NCBI GenBank assembly: GCA_963739515.1
Contig: CAVUAO010000002.1
Span: 124,001 to 188,000, forward strand
DNA length: 64,000 nt
From: JBFYTX01 sp963739515
GTDB lineage: Bacteria > Chloroflexota > Dehalococcoidia > Dehalococcoidales > RBG-16-60-22
Reading direction: 5' to 3'
Part shown: in pieces, positions 53,404-62,957 of the stretch
Numbering within the stretch: position 1 is the first letter of the stretch
How the letters are laid out: every line of letters starts with the position of its first letter
Position numbers and translations under genes: made by a program
The notes under the pieces: model-generated
Database searches by the model: none
Told to the model about the DNA's origin: nothing
What the model saw: the letters and a program-made list of their open reading frames with translations, nothing else

Positions 53404-54393
53404 ATGCCGAAAAAGACTGTGCCGGTTATCGCCGTGGACATCGGCGGTACGAAAATATTGACCGCCCTTTTTTCCTCCGGTGGTAAAATGCTGGCTAGAG
53501 AAGTCTGCCCTACCCTTCCCGAAGAAGGGGTAAAGCAGGTCGTGGCACGTCTCTGTTCGGCTATCGCCGGACTTTTACACAAAAATAGTCTTAAGCCTTC
53601 TCAACTGGCTGCTGTCGGTATCGCCTGCGCTGGCGGTATAGATACCGGCCGCGGTGTGGTCATGACGCCTTCCCCCAATATGTCGGATTGGGTGAATGTT
53701 CCCCTGGAGGATATCGTCCGGAAAAAATTTGGCGTCAGCACTTATATCATTAATGACGCCAGCGCCGCTGCCCTGGGAGAACATCGTTATGGGGCTGGCC
53801 GGGGAGTAAAAAATTTCGTTTTATTTACTCTCGGTACCGGTATCGGCGGGGGTATTATTGTAGATGGTAAACTATATCTGGGCTCTGTCGGTGGTGCCGG
53901 CGAGCTCGGCCACATGACGATTGCCGCGGACGGGCCCAGGTGTGGTTGCGGCAACATTGGTTGCCTGGAAATGCTGGCCTCCGGACGCGCCGTGGAGAGG
54001 GACGCTATCGGCCGACTCCGCCGCGGAGGAAAATCCGTTCTTCGTGATGTCGTTGGGGGCGATATTAACGGTGTTACCGCGGCACAGGTGGGCGCGGCCG
54101 CCCGCGCCGGTGACAAGATGGCCTTGGATGTACTCTCCCGGGCGGCTGGCTATCTTGGCGTCGGTATGGTAAATGCGGTTAACATCTTCAACCCGGAGAT
54201 GGTGATTATCGGCGGTGGTATGGCGGAACTCGGCGATATCTTCATCGAGCCAGGCCGGCGCCTGGTGCAGGAGAGGGCTTTTTCCGTGTCTTCGGGTTTA
54301 GTGCGTATCGTGACCGCCCAGCTCGGCAACGATGCCGGGGTTTACGGCGCGGCCGTCTACGCCCTTGAGCAGGTCAAGAGGAGGCAGAAATGA
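53404..54393 (+). CDS. ROK family sugar kinase (glucokinase-like)
   Basis: This 329-residue protein has the N-terminal phosphate loop VIAVDIGGTKILTALFSSGG and the sugar-binding NDASAAALGEHRYGAG. The ROK signature is LGTGIGGGIIVDGKLYLGSVGGAGELGHMTI, the zinc motif is CGCGNIGCLE, and the C-terminal EMVIIGGGMAELGD is also typical. It phosphorylates glucose or a related hexose. The stop overlaps galU by four bases, consistent with channelling of glucose phosphate towards UDP-glucose. Confidence 0.92.
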   Translation: MPKKTVPVIAVDIGGTKILTALFSSGGKMLAREVCPTLPEEGVKQVVARLCSAIAGLLHKNSLKPSQLAAVGIACAGGIDTGRGVVMTPSPNMSDWVNVPLEDIVRKKFGVSTYIINDASAAALGEHRYGAGRGVKNFVLFTLGTGIGGGIIVDGKLYLGSVGGAGELGHMTIAADGPRCGCGNIGCLEMLASGRAVERDAIGRLRRGGKSVLRDVVGGDINGVTAAQVGAAARAGDKMALDVLSRAAGYLGVGMVNAVNIFNPEMVIIGGGMAELGDIFIEPGRRLVQERAFSVSSGLVRIVTAQLGNDAGVYGAAVYALEQVKRRQK

Positions 54394-55250
54394 AAGTTCG
54401 CAAAGCGGTTATTATTGCAGCCGGTCGCGGCACGCGGTTCCTGCCCATAACGAGGTCGCTCCCTAAGGAGATGATGCCGTTAGTAGATAAGCCGCTGATT
54501 CAATACAGCGTGGCGGAGGCGCTCGATTCGGGCATTACCCAGATAATCATGGTCACCGCTCAGGGTAAGTCCGCCATGGAGGATTATTTCGACCGTTCTC
54601 TGGATTTGGAATATTTCCTGGAGCTAAAGGGGGAGAAGGAAAAGCTGGGGCAGATGCGGGAGCTGGCCCGGATGGTTGATGTCTGCTATGTCCGCCAGAA
54701 AGAGCAGCTTGGCCTGGGTCATGCGATTTTGATCGCCCGCGAACTCGTCGGCGATGAGCCTTTCGCCGTGATACTCCCCGATGATATTATCAATAGCAAG
54801 GTGCCCTGTCTCCGGCAGATGGTCGCCGTCTTTGAGAGGTATGGCGCGGGTGTCATCGCGGTGGAGCAGGTCAGTGACGAGGATACCCGGAAATACGGCG
54901 TTATCAAGCCCCGCCGTGTAGCGGACAAAATTTATCAGGTTTTAGACCTGGTGGAGAAACCCGAGCCGTCCCGAGCGCCTTCCCGCCTGGGTATTGTCGG
55001 CCGGTATATCCTTACACCCCAGATATTTGACGTCCTGAAAGTCACCCCTCCCGGAGCGGACAAAGAGGTACAGGTGACCGACGCCCTTCACGTCTTGCTC
55101 CAGCAACAGGAGTTGTATGCCTTGGAGTTTGAAGGTGTCCGCTATGATACGGGCACGCCGCTCGGCTGGCTCAAGGCCAATATCGCCCTGGCTTTAAACC
55201 GGGCTGATATCGGCCCCGAGCTCAGGGATTACCTGAAAAGACTCCGGTAA
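54390..55250 (+). CDS. galU: UTP-glucose-1-phosphate uridylyltransferase
   Basis: This 286-residue nucleotidyltransferase has the signature IIAAGRGTRFLPITRSLPKEMMPLVDKPLIQYSVAEA, then QKEQLGLGHAILIARELVGDEPFAVILPDDII, VEKPEPSRAPSRLGIVGRYILTP and YDTGTPLGWLKANIALAL. It makes UDP-glucose for surface glycans and lipids. It overlaps the ROK kinase start-to-stop (ATGA). Confidence 0.95.
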   Translation: MKVRKAVIIAAGRGTRFLPITRSLPKEMMPLVDKPLIQYSVAEALDSGITQIIMVTAQGKSAMEDYFDRSLDLEYFLELKGEKEKLGQMRELARMVDVCYVRQKEQLGLGHAILIARELVGDEPFAVILPDDIINSKVPCLRQMVAVFERYGAGVIAVEQVSDEDTRKYGVIKPRRVADKIYQVLDLVEKPEPSRAPSRLGIVGRYILTPQIFDVLKVTPPGADKEVQVTDALHVLLQQQELYALEFEGVRYDTGTPLGWLKANIALALNRADIGPELRDYLKRLR

Positions 55251-55329
55251 TTCGTTCTCTCGTTGACAGCCAGCTATCGTTGCACTTAAAATCATAGGTA
55301 AGCATATTTCCGTCTTATGGAGTTATCCG

Positions 55330-57939
55330 GTGAAGAGTGACGATTTACGTTCTTTATTTCTGAAATTTTTCGAGGAGAAAGGGCATAAGGTCATCCCTAG
55401 CTCTTCCCTGATTCCTGTGGGCGACCCCACTCTACTGTTGACTAATGCCGGCATGGTCCAGATTAAGCCCTATTTCCTGGGGGAGGCCGTGCCGCCTTCC
55501 CGCCGCCTGGCTTCCTGCCAGAAATGCTTCAGGACTTCCGATATCGAGGAGGTGGGCGATGCCACCCACCTGACCTTCTTCGAGATGCTGGGCAATTTCA
55601 GCGTCGGCGACTATTTCAAGAAGGAGGCCATCGCCTGGGCGTGGGAGTTCTTTACGGTACGTTTGAAGCTTCCTCCTGAAAAGCTCTGGATAACAATTTT
55701 TCTTGATGATGACGAATCGTTCGATATCTGGCAGAAAGTCGGCATTCCCGAGAATAAAATAGTGCGCTTCGGTGAGAAGGATAATTTCTGGGGTCCGGCG
55801 GGCAGCTCTGGTCCCTGCGGTCCCTGCAGCGAAATTCATTACGACTTCGGGGCGGAAATCGGCTGCGGCAAAGCCGACTGCCAGCCGAACTGTGAGTGCG
55901 GCCGCTTTACGGAAATCTGGAACCTGGTCTTTACCCAGTATAATCAGGACGAAAAAGGCCATCGTACGCCGCTGCCCCGGCCGAATATCGATACCGGCCT
56001 GGGTTTAGATCGGGTCGTTGCGGTAATGCAGGGCAAGAAGTCGGTTTACGATACCGACCTTTTCATCCCTTTGCTTGATATCGTTTCTAAATTGACCGGT
56101 AAAAAATACGGCGTTGCTGTGGAAGATGATATTGCCATGCGGGTGGTGGCCGACCATGCCCGCGCCCTGGCTTTCCTCATCGCCGATGGCGTCCTTCCGG
56201 ATAACGAAGGACGTGGCTATGTGCTGCGCCGTCTCCTGCGGCGGGCGGCGCTCTTTGGCCGGCGACTTGGATTGGATAAGCCTTTTCTTGCCGGGATAGC
56301 CGCGGAGGCTGTTAAAAAAATGAGCCATGTCTATCCCGAGCTTAACCAGCGTCAGGATTTCATCGATAAGGTCGTTAAGCTTGAGGAGACCCGTTTTGAA
56401 GAGACACTGAGCAACGGACTGGAAATTATCGATAGCGTTTTGTCTAAAGCGGCGACGAAGAAGGCTAAAAAAATTTCTGGCGCGGACGCCTTTAAATTAT
56501 ATGATACCTACGGTTTCCCCGTAGAGCTCACGAAAGAAATAGTATCCCAACAGGGTTTTTCCGTGGATATGGCCGGCTTTGAGAAGGAAATGGAGAAGCA
56601 GCGGGAACGGGCGCGCGCCACTCATAAATTCGATATCGCCGCGGGGGGCGGTGTTACCAGACTGGATGTCACTGGCACGGAGTTCGTCGGCTATTCCTGC
56701 CTGGCACAAAAAGCGAAAGTTATTAAAATATTAATCGATGGTAAAGAGATTGATACTATTGAGGCGGGTCAATCGGCCGGTATGGTTCTGGACATCACAC
56801 CTTTCTACGCCGAGATGGGCGGCCAGGTCGGCGATACGGGCGAAATCGCTGGCCCGACGGGCAGGTTCTCCGTTAACGCTTCTGTTCGCCTCCAACGGGA
56901 TATTACCGTGCATCAAGGCAAGCTCATCGAGGGGTCTTTAAAAGTAGGGGACGAAGTCGAGGCTCTCGTTGATGTCGAGCGCCGACACGATATCGCCCGC
57001 AACCACACCGCCACCCACCTCCTCCAGGCGGCCCTGCGGCAGGTACTCGGCGGGCATATCCAGCAGCGCGGCTCGCTCGTTGCCCCGGACCGCCTTCGCT
57101 TTGACTTTTCCCACCTGGCGGCTATGACCCCGGACGAAATTAAAGCCGTCCAGCGTATCGTTAACGAAAGGGTTCGCCAGAACATTAGGGTCTTCGATGA
57201 AGAGACCGATTACAAGAAAGCCGTCGCCTCGGGGGCGATTGCTTTATTCGATGAAAAGTACGGGGATGTTGTCCGCGTGATGCGTATCGGCGAGCCGGCC
57301 GTCAGCGCCGAGCTTTGCGGCGGCACTCATGTTTCCTCTACCGGTGAAATCGGTTATTTCCATATCCTCAATGAGGGCAGCATCGGTGCCGGCCTGCGAC
57401 GCATTGAAGCGGTTACCGGTCGCTCTGCGGAGGCTTTACTTGAGGGGCGCCTGTCCGACTTGGATGTTATCTCTCATTCTCTGGAAGCTTCACCGGAAAA
57501 AGTGAGGGAAAAAGTTGAGGCGTTGTTAAACGAGCTGGAAAAAGAAAAAAAACGCGCGCTTTCCTTGGAGAAGACTTTATCTAAAAACGAAGCCGAATCC
57601 TTGCTGGGCAAAGTAGAAGTAATCAAAGGCATTAACGTTCTCTCGGCGCGGGTGTCTTCGGACAATCAATCCGTCCTGCGGGAAATGGCTGATTTTCTCC
57701 GGGATAAGATGGGCAGCGGTATCATCGTCTTGGGGACTATTAGCAATGACCGGCCGATTTTTATTGCCGCGGTCACTCCCGACCTCGTCGCCAAGGGCTA
57801 TAATGCCGGCGATATCGTTAAGCAGGTCTCGCAGGTGACCGGCGGTGGCGGTGGTGGTAAACCCAACTTCGCCCAGGCAGGGGGCAGGGATAAGGACAAG
57901 CTGGATGATGCCCTGCGTCTGGTCAAAAGCTTAATATAA
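55330..57939 (+). CDS. alaS: Alanyl-tRNA synthetase
   Basis: This 869-residue class II synthetase starts with GTG at 55330. Catalytic-domain segments are FLKFFEEKGHKVIPSSSLIP, TNAGMVQIKPYFLGE and FWGPAGSSGPCGPCSEIHYD. A cysteine-rich CGKADCQPNCECGRFTEIWN follows. The editing domain has RNHTATHLLQAALRQVLG (HxxxH) and ELCGGTHVSSTGEIGYF, and the C-terminal DHHA1 domain ends SQVTGGGGGGKPNFAQAGG. All parts are present and in one frame. Confidence 0.97.
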   Translation: MKSDDLRSLFLKFFEEKGHKVIPSSSLIPVGDPTLLLTNAGMVQIKPYFLGEAVPPSRRLASCQKCFRTSDIEEVGDATHLTFFEMLGNFSVGDYFKKEAIAWAWEFFTVRLKLPPEKLWITIFLDDDESFDIWQKVGIPENKIVRFGEKDNFWGPAGSSGPCGPCSEIHYDFGAEIGCGKADCQPNCECGRFTEIWNLVFTQYNQDEKGHRTPLPRPNIDTGLGLDRVVAVMQGKKSVYDTDLFIPLLDIVSKLTGKKYGVAVEDDIAMRVVADHARALAFLIADGVLPDNEGRGYVLRRLLRRAALFGRRLGLDKPFLAGIAAEAVKKMSHVYPELNQRQDFIDKVVKLEETRFEETLSNGLEIIDSVLSKAATKKAKKISGADAFKLYDTYGFPVELTKEIVSQQGFSVDMAGFEKEMEKQRERARATHKFDIAAGGGVTRLDVTGTEFVGYSCLAQKAKVIKILIDGKEIDTIEAGQSAGMVLDITPFYAEMGGQVGDTGEIAGPTGRFSVNASVRLQRDITVHQGKLIEGSLKVGDEVEALVDVERRHDIARNHTATHLLQAALRQVLGGHIQQRGSLVAPDRLRFDFSHLAAMTPDEIKAVQRIVNERVRQNIRVFDEETDYKKAVASGAIALFDEKYGDVVRVMRIGEPAVSAELCGGTHVSSTGEIGYFHILNEGSIGAGLRRIEAVTGRSAEALLEGRLSDLDVISHSLEASPEKVREKVEALLNELEKEKKRALSLEKTLSKNEAESLLGKVEVIKGINVLSARVSSDNQSVLREMADFLRDKMGSGIIVLGTISNDRPIFIAAVTPDLVAKGYNAGDIVKQVSQVTGGGGGGKPNFAQAGGRDKDKLDDALRLVKSLI

Positions 57940-57965
57940 GCAGGGAGGTTGACATAACGCGTATC

Positions 57966-58400
57966 ATGGGACTGGATATAGGGGACAGCCGTATTGGCAT
58001 CGCTCTCAGCGACCCCCTTGGTATCCTGGCTACCCCGCTGACGATCATTAATCGGTCAGGTGAATCGGCCGCTATCGAGAAAATAGCCGATATCGTCCGC
58101 AAGAAAGAAGTCGGCCGGGTCATTGCCGGCCTGCCGCTGAACATGGACGGCACCCAGGGCCAGCAGGCGCTTAAGACCAGAGTTTTTGTTCAGGAACTGT
58201 CGCGTTTTCTTGAAGTCCCCGTAGAGTATCGCGATGAACGTCTTTCTACGATATCCGCCAAGGGGCTCGTCCAGGGGGTGAGGAAGACCACTCGTGAGAC
58301 CCGCTACGATGCCGCCGCCGCGGCTTTGATTTTACAGAGCTATCTGGACGATTCCTCTCGCCGTGAAGCCCTCCCTGACGATTTCCCCCCTCCCGAATGA
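57966..58400 (+). CDS. ruvX: Putative pre-16S rRNA nuclease (RuvX/YqgF)
   Basis: This 144-residue RNase H-fold protein has MGLDIGDSRIGIALSDPLGILATPL with the first catalytic Asp, VIAGLPLNMDGTQGQQA with the signature glycine-rich loop, VEYRDERLSTISAKGL and a final DAAAAALILQSYLDD. It trims the 5' end of 16S rRNA. The family often has a few more residues before MGLD, but no other start is in frame. It follows alaS by 26 bases, a common pairing. Confidence 0.93.
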   Translation: MGLDIGDSRIGIALSDPLGILATPLTIINRSGESAAIEKIADIVRKKEVGRVIAGLPLNMDGTQGQQALKTRVFVQELSRFLEVPVEYRDERLSTISAKGLVQGVRKTTRETRYDAAAAALILQSYLDDSSRREALPDDFPPPE

Positions 58401-58638
58401 GAAAGTGTCCTTCCGTCCATCGGTTCTCTTTGTTCTCCCCCGCGCTGTTTATCCTCCGTAGCTTTAACGTACGAGGGCCCTCGTCTCATCTCCTGCTGAT
58501 AACTAAAAACTAATAACTAATAACTAGTAACTAGTAACTCCCTTTATTGACAAGCATTTTACCCCGCGAGTATTATTTAATTGTATAGTGTGCATTTTGC
58601 CTGATTCATAAAAAAGGACGATAAGATAGGATAGTTTT
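58401..58638. other. Intergenic region with palindrome, AACTAGTAACT repeats and dnaJ promoter
   Basis: The region contains a perfect 14-bp palindrome ACGAGGGCCCTCGT (58471-58484), an array of ACTAATAACTAGTAACTAGT units (58507-58540) and a promoter TTGACA (58547-58552), 18 bases, TATTAT (58571-58576) for dnaJ. No CIRCE element (TTAGCACTC-N9-GAGTGCTAA) is seen, so HrcA control is not indicated. Confidence 0.6.
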
Positions 58639-59700
58639 ATGGCTGTAAAGCGTGATTACTATGAGGTACTCGGGTTGCCCCGCGATGCCTCGCCGGAAGA
58701 TATTAAGAAGGCTTTTCGCAAGCTGGCTTTCCAGTATCACCCGGACCGCAATAAGGATGACGGCGCCTCGGAAAAATTCAAGGAAGTCAACGAGGCTTAT
58801 GAAGTCCTCTCCGATACCGATAAGCGTGCCACCTACGACCGCTTCGGACACGGCGGCGCCGAGGGGCTTTTTGGCGGGCGGGGCTTTGAGGGATTTGATT
58901 TCGGCGGCTTCGGGGATATCTTTGAGGCCTTTTTCGGCGGTACCGGTACGGCCACCCGCCAGGCGCCGCGTCGCGGCAACGACCTGCGTTATACTGTCTC
59001 CCTGACCTTTGAGGAGGCGGCCTTGGGCTGTGAGAAAGAGATAGATATCAACCGCACCGAGCTCTGTGCCACCTGCCACGGTACGCGTTCCAAGCCGGGC
59101 AGTCAGCCCGTCCGCTGTAATGCCTGCGACGGCACCGGTCAGATACGGCGGGTGCAGCGCAGCCTCTTCGGCCAGTTTATCAATACCTCCGTCTGCCCCC
59201 AGTGCCGCGGCGAGGGCAAAATCATTACCGACCCCTGTCCCGACTGCCGTGGTTCCGGCTTTCAGAAACACAAGCGGGATATTCTGGTCAAAGTGCCCGC
59301 CGGCATTGACGACGGTAACGGTATTCGACTCACCGGTGAGGGTGATGCCGGTTTTCGCAGCGGTTCGGCGGGCAATCTGTATGTCGTGGTTTCGGTAAAA
59401 AAGCACCGCTTTTTCACCCGCGAGGGCGATAATGTTGTTTATGACCTGCCGGTCAACTTTACCCAGGCGGCCCTTGGCGCCGAGTTGGACGTGCCGACCC
59501 TTCACGGCGAAACCAGAATGAAAATCCCCGCCGGCAGCCAGACCGGCAGAGTCTTTAAGCTTAAGGACAAAGGCATTCCCCATCTGCGCGGGATGGGACG
59601 CGGCGACCAGCTCGTCGTGTTGCGGGTGGTGACCCCGGAATCGCTGACTAAAGAGCAGCGTAAGCTGTTCGAAGACTTGGCGAAGAGTCTGGGTGCGTAA
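58639..59700 (+). CDS. dnaJ: Molecular chaperone DnaJ
   Basis: This is a 353-residue type I J protein. The J domain has DYYEVLGLPRDASPEDIKKAFRKLAFQYHPDRNKD with the HPD motif. A Gly/Phe-rich linker (GGRGFEGFDFGGFGDIFEAFFGG) follows, then four zinc-binding repeats CATCHGTR, CNACDGTG, CPQCRGEG and CPDCRGSG, and the C-terminal client-binding domains. It stimulates DnaK. No dnaK or grpE is adjacent. Confidence 0.96.
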   Translation: MAVKRDYYEVLGLPRDASPEDIKKAFRKLAFQYHPDRNKDDGASEKFKEVNEAYEVLSDTDKRATYDRFGHGGAEGLFGGRGFEGFDFGGFGDIFEAFFGGTGTATRQAPRRGNDLRYTVSLTFEEAALGCEKEIDINRTELCATCHGTRSKPGSQPVRCNACDGTGQIRRVQRSLFGQFINTSVCPQCRGEGKIITDPCPDCRGSGFQKHKRDILVKVPAGIDDGNGIRLTGEGDAGFRSGSAGNLYVVVSVKKHRFFTREGDNVVYDLPVNFTQAALGAELDVPTLHGETRMKIPAGSQTGRVFKLKDKGIPHLRGMGRGDQLVVLRVVTPESLTKEQRKLFEDLAKSLGA

Positions 59701-59715
59701 AAAGGGTGAGGCTGT

Positions 59716-60777
59716 TTAAGTCCCTTTCGCTTCTGTCTTCTTCCTATGTCGGAAGAGAGAGAACAGTCTCCAGCGTCGCCCGGATAGTTCGTGCTTGGCG
59801 TTTCCCCCCATGAGGTCCACCGCCGCCAGTTTGGGGTCGGCGTTTTCGTAAAGCACCTGGTAGATTTTCTCGGTAATCGGCATTTCCAGCCCCTGTTGCT
59901 GGGCGAGATTGTGGGCTACGAGCGTCGTATTAATCCCCTCGGCCACCTGGTTCATTGATTCCAGGATTTCCGCCAGGGGCCGCCCCTTGGCCAGCTCCAT
60001 CCCCACGTAGTGGTTCCGGCTCAATGGGCTGGCGCAGGTGGTGATGACGTCCCCCAGCCCCGCCAGTCCCGAGAAAGTCAGCGGGTTGGCCCCGAGCGCC
60101 ATGCCCAGCGCGGTTATCTCGGTCAGGCCGCGTGTCATGAAAGCCGCCTTGGCATTGTCCCCGTAGCCCAGCCCGTCGGCGATGCCCGCGCCGAGCGCCA
60201 GGATGTTCTTTAGCGCGCCCCCCAGTTCCACCCCGATGACGTCCAGGTTGGTAAAGACGCAGAAGGTCGGGCAGGTTAATAACTTTTGGGCCTTTATCGC
60301 GGTATTTCTGTCTTCGGAAGCTACCACGGCCGCGGCCGGGCGATTGTAGATAATTTCGTGTGATAGCTGCGGTCCTGATAAAACGCAGATATTACCCGCA
60401 AAGCGCGGATTTATCTCCTCGGCGATGACCTGGGACATGCGTTTATTGCTGCCCACCTCCAGCCCTTTGGAGGCGCTGATGATAATGGTGGACTTGGTCA
60501 AATGGCTGGCCGCGCGGGATATGTTCTGCCGCATGGTCGAGGACGGCACCGGCAGAATGACGGCGTTCGCTTCGTTGAGCGCCGCGGCTATATCGCTTGT
60601 AATCGTTATCCCTTCAGGGATATGAACGTCCGGGAATCTGTCCGACCCCGATTTACGGATCTTATTGGCTTCCTTTTGTGTCCGCGCCCATAGCCTGACC
60701 TCCGCACCCTTGCCGTGGAGGAGCACGCTGAGCGTTATTCCCCAGCTGGTTGTGCCGATAATCGCGATTTTCTGCAT
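59716..60777 (-). CDS. gpsA: Glycerol-3-phosphate dehydrogenase [NAD(P)+]
   Basis: This 353-residue enzyme makes sn-glycerol 3-phosphate for phospholipids. The nucleotide loop reads IIGTTSWGITLSVLLHGKGAEVRLWAR (family consensus GAGxWGT). VLSGPQLSHEI (usually GPSFAxE), GGALKNILALGAGIADGLGYGDNAKAAFMTRGLTEI and GLAGLGDVITTCASPLSRNHYVG follow. It is downstream of plsY on the same strand, so the two first steps of phospholipid synthesis are linked. Confidence 0.94.
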   Translation of the reverse strand: MQKIAIIGTTSWGITLSVLLHGKGAEVRLWARTQKEANKIRKSGSDRFPDVHIPEGITITSDIAAALNEANAVILPVPSSTMRQNISRAASHLTKSTIIISASKGLEVGSNKRMSQVIAEEINPRFAGNICVLSGPQLSHEIIYNRPAAAVVASEDRNTAIKAQKLLTCPTFCVFTNLDVIGVELGGALKNILALGAGIADGLGYGDNAKAAFMTRGLTEITALGMALGANPLTFSGLAGLGDVITTCASPLSRNHYVGMELAKGRPLAEILESMNQVAEGINTTLVAHNLAQQQGLEMPITEKIYQVLYENADPKLAAVDLMGGNAKHELSGRRWRLFSLFRHRKKTEAKGT

Positions 60778-60813
60778 ATCTTCTGGTTAAAACGATGGAA
60801 TGGTTTGGACTGC

Positions 60814-61518
60814 TTACTTGGGATTATGCGGCTCAGCGACCGTCTCGGCCTTGATTTTCTCGTCTATTCGGCGCTCGGTGCCGTTAAAGAGCCGGAGGAT
60901 ATTGTCGCGGTGCCGGATGTAGATGAAAATCGCCCCGGCCATGGCAAAAACCACGTATTCGAAGGGAGGATACGGTTGATTGAACAATTTGATTTTCAGG
61001 ACGTTAAACGCCATCAGCATGATGAAGGCGGTGACCGCCCCGATGATGGAGCCCAGGGACATGTATTTGGTCCTGAACCCCAAACCGAGGACGCATATCC
61101 CGCCCAGGGCGGCCGCCGGCCAGTACAGCCCCGCCAGTCCACCCATTAAAGTCGCCACCCCGCGCCCCCCCCTGAATCTGAGGAACACCGACCAGTTGTG
61201 ACCGCCGATTGCGCTGGCGGCGGTCAACGCTTTGGCTAATTCTCTCCAGGGACCGGCACCGATAGAATGGGCATAACCATTGCTGAATATCACGCCTGCC
61301 AGCGTCACCGCCAGAGTTCCCTTGCCGATGTCCAGAATCAGGGCCAGGGCCGCCGCTTTTTTGCCCGCCGTCCGTAAAACGTTGGTCATGCCGGTCTTGC
61401 CGCTGCCCACCTGCAGGGGGTCTTGATTGGCGAATTTCTTGCTGATGATCACCCCGAAGGGTATCGCGCCGAACAGGTAGCCGATAATGATTACCGCGAA
61501 GACCAGTGCTACGATCAT
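60814..61518 (-). CDS. plsY: Acyl-phosphate:glycerol-3-phosphate acyltransferase PlsY
   Basis: This 234-residue membrane enzyme has GYLFGAIPFGVIISKKF, the glycerol-phosphate motif DPLQVGSGKTGMTNVLRTAGKKAA (usually GSGNIGATNVLR), DIGKGTLAV and the HNWSVFLRFRGGRGVATLMGGL motif. The N-to-K and A-to-M changes in GSGKTGMTNV differ from the common GSGNIGATN. It acylates glycerol 3-phosphate using acyl phosphate. The start overlaps the der stop by four bases. Confidence 0.93.
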   Translation of the reverse strand: MIVALVFAVIIIGYLFGAIPFGVIISKKFANQDPLQVGSGKTGMTNVLRTAGKKAAALALILDIGKGTLAVTLAGVIFSNGYAHSIGAGPWRELAKALTAASAIGGHNWSVFLRFRGGRGVATLMGGLAGLYWPAAALGGICVLGLGFRTKYMSLGSIIGAVTAFIMLMAFNVLKIKLFNQPYPPFEYVVFAMAGAIFIYIRHRDNILRLFNGTERRIDEKIKAETVAEPHNPK

Positions 61519-62828
61519 GCTTCGCCCCTCGTCTTAAAGATAAGCCGGAGCGGCGTGCCGGCGAAGCCGAAAGCCTCCCTGAGTTTGTTTTCCAGGTAGC
61601 GTTGGTAGGAGAAGTGAATGAGCTTGGCGTTATTGGTAAAAAAGACGAAGGTGGGCGGATTGACCTCCGCCTGGGTGGCGTAGAATATCTTGAGCTGCTG
61701 TCTCCGGATTCGGGGTAGATTATGCGAGGCGGCCGCTTCCTGGATGACGTTGTTTACCGCCGCGGTGGACGGTCTTTTCAGCCTTTCCCGGTAGATCTGG
61801 TTGACCTGCGGCATTATTTTATCCACTCCCTGCCCGGTTTTAGCCGAAGTATATAATATTGGCGCGTAAGAGGCAAATTTGAACTGGCTTTTGATGAATT
61901 TGTCCCATTTTACTATATCTTTATCCTCTATCAGGTCCCATTTATTAACGATGATTATCATGCCTTTGGCGGCCTCATGGCCGTAACCGGCGATATGCGT
62001 ATCCTGCATGGCCGATATCTCGGTGGCGTCGAGCACCAGCAGGACGATATCCGCCCGGTCTATTGCCCTCATGCTCCGGATGACGCTGTACTTTTCTACC
62101 CCCGCCTTCACATGTCCCCGCCGCCTGATTCCGGCCGTATCAATAAGTAGCATACTCTGCCCTTTAAAGTCAAACAGCGTGTCTACGGCGTCGCGGGTGG
62201 TCCCCGGAGTTTCATCGACGATGGCGCGCTCCTCACTGACGAGGGCATTCAGCAGCATTGACTTGCCTACGTTAGGCCGCCCCACAATCGCTACCTTGAT
62301 GACTTCCGGAACCGCTTGGACCGGGCCCTGGGCCGGCAGCAGGCTGATTATTTTATCCAGGAGCTCGGCAACCTCTCGCCCGTGGTGGGCGCTGATGGCT
62401 ATCGGTTCCCCCAGCCCCAGCTCATAGAACTCCAGGGCGGCCGTTTCGAGTCGGTCGTTATCGGCTTTATTGGCGACGAGCACGATGGGCTTGTTGGCTT
62501 TACGGAGCATGTCGGCTACCTCGTAGTCCACCGGCGTCAGTCCGTCGGTCGCGGCCACCAGGTCGATAATTAAATCGGCTTGTTTGATGGCGGTCTCTAT
62601 CTGGGCTTTGACCCCCCGTTCTATAGCGGTGCTGGGCTTCATCTCCAGCCCTCCGGTGTCCACCACCGTGAATTCCTTGCCTCCCCAGGCAACGTCCGCC
62701 ATGTTGCGGTCGCGGGTTGTCCCCGGCCTGTCCTCGGTTATCGCCAGGGGTTTCCCGGCGATGCGGTTGAGCAGGGTCGACTTGCCGGTATTAGGCCGGC
62801 CGACAATCGCAACAATAGGTTTCGTCAC
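61515..62828 (-). CDS. der: Ribosome assembly GTPase Der (EngA)
   Basis: This 437-residue protein has two tandem GTPase domains. G1 motifs are VGRPNTGKSTLLN and VGRPNVGKSMLLN, G3 DTGGLE and DTAGIRR, and G4 NKAD and NKWD, followed by the C-terminal KH-like domain ending FAGTPLRLIFKTRGEA. It is required for 50S assembly. It is first in a der-plsY-gpsA operon, a common bacterial arrangement. Confidence 0.97.
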   Translation of the reverse strand: MTKPIVAIVGRPNTGKSTLLNRIAGKPLAITEDRPGTTRDRNMADVAWGGKEFTVVDTGGLEMKPSTAIERGVKAQIETAIKQADLIIDLVAATDGLTPVDYEVADMLRKANKPIVLVANKADNDRLETAALEFYELGLGEPIAISAHHGREVAELLDKIISLLPAQGPVQAVPEVIKVAIVGRPNVGKSMLLNALVSEERAIVDETPGTTRDAVDTLFDFKGQSMLLIDTAGIRRRGHVKAGVEKYSVIRSMRAIDRADIVLLVLDATEISAMQDTHIAGYGHEAAKGMIIIVNKWDLIEDKDIVKWDKFIKSQFKFASYAPILYTSAKTGQGVDKIMPQVNQIYRERLKRPSTAAVNNVIQEAAASHNLPRIRRQQLKIFYATQAEVNPPTFVFFTNNAKLIHFSYQRYLENKLREAFGFAGTPLRLIFKTRGEA

Positions 62829-62862
62829 ATTCTTTCTCTTATATTAGTGCCTCTAATAGGGA

Positions 62863-62941
62863 CGTCTAAGAGGGGCGAAGCCCCTCTTCCTAATTATCCC
62901 CCTCTCCTTCAAAGGAGAGGGGGATTAAGGGGGTGAGGTCT
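62863..62941. repeat. Family B two-hairpin repeat, complete copy
   Basis: ACGTCTAAGAGGGG, CGAAGCCCCTCTT, a short AT linker, CCCCCTCTCCTTCAAAGGAGAGGGGG and ATTAAGGGGGTGAGGTC occur in the same order as at 27340-27423. It separates der from argF. Confidence 0.85.
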
Positions 62942-62957
62942 AGAGGTATATAGATTA

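Noticed and set aside
58401..58638. CIRCE/HrcA control of dnaJ
   Set aside because: The characteristic inverted repeat is not present upstream; only a plain promoter and an unrelated palindrome were found.
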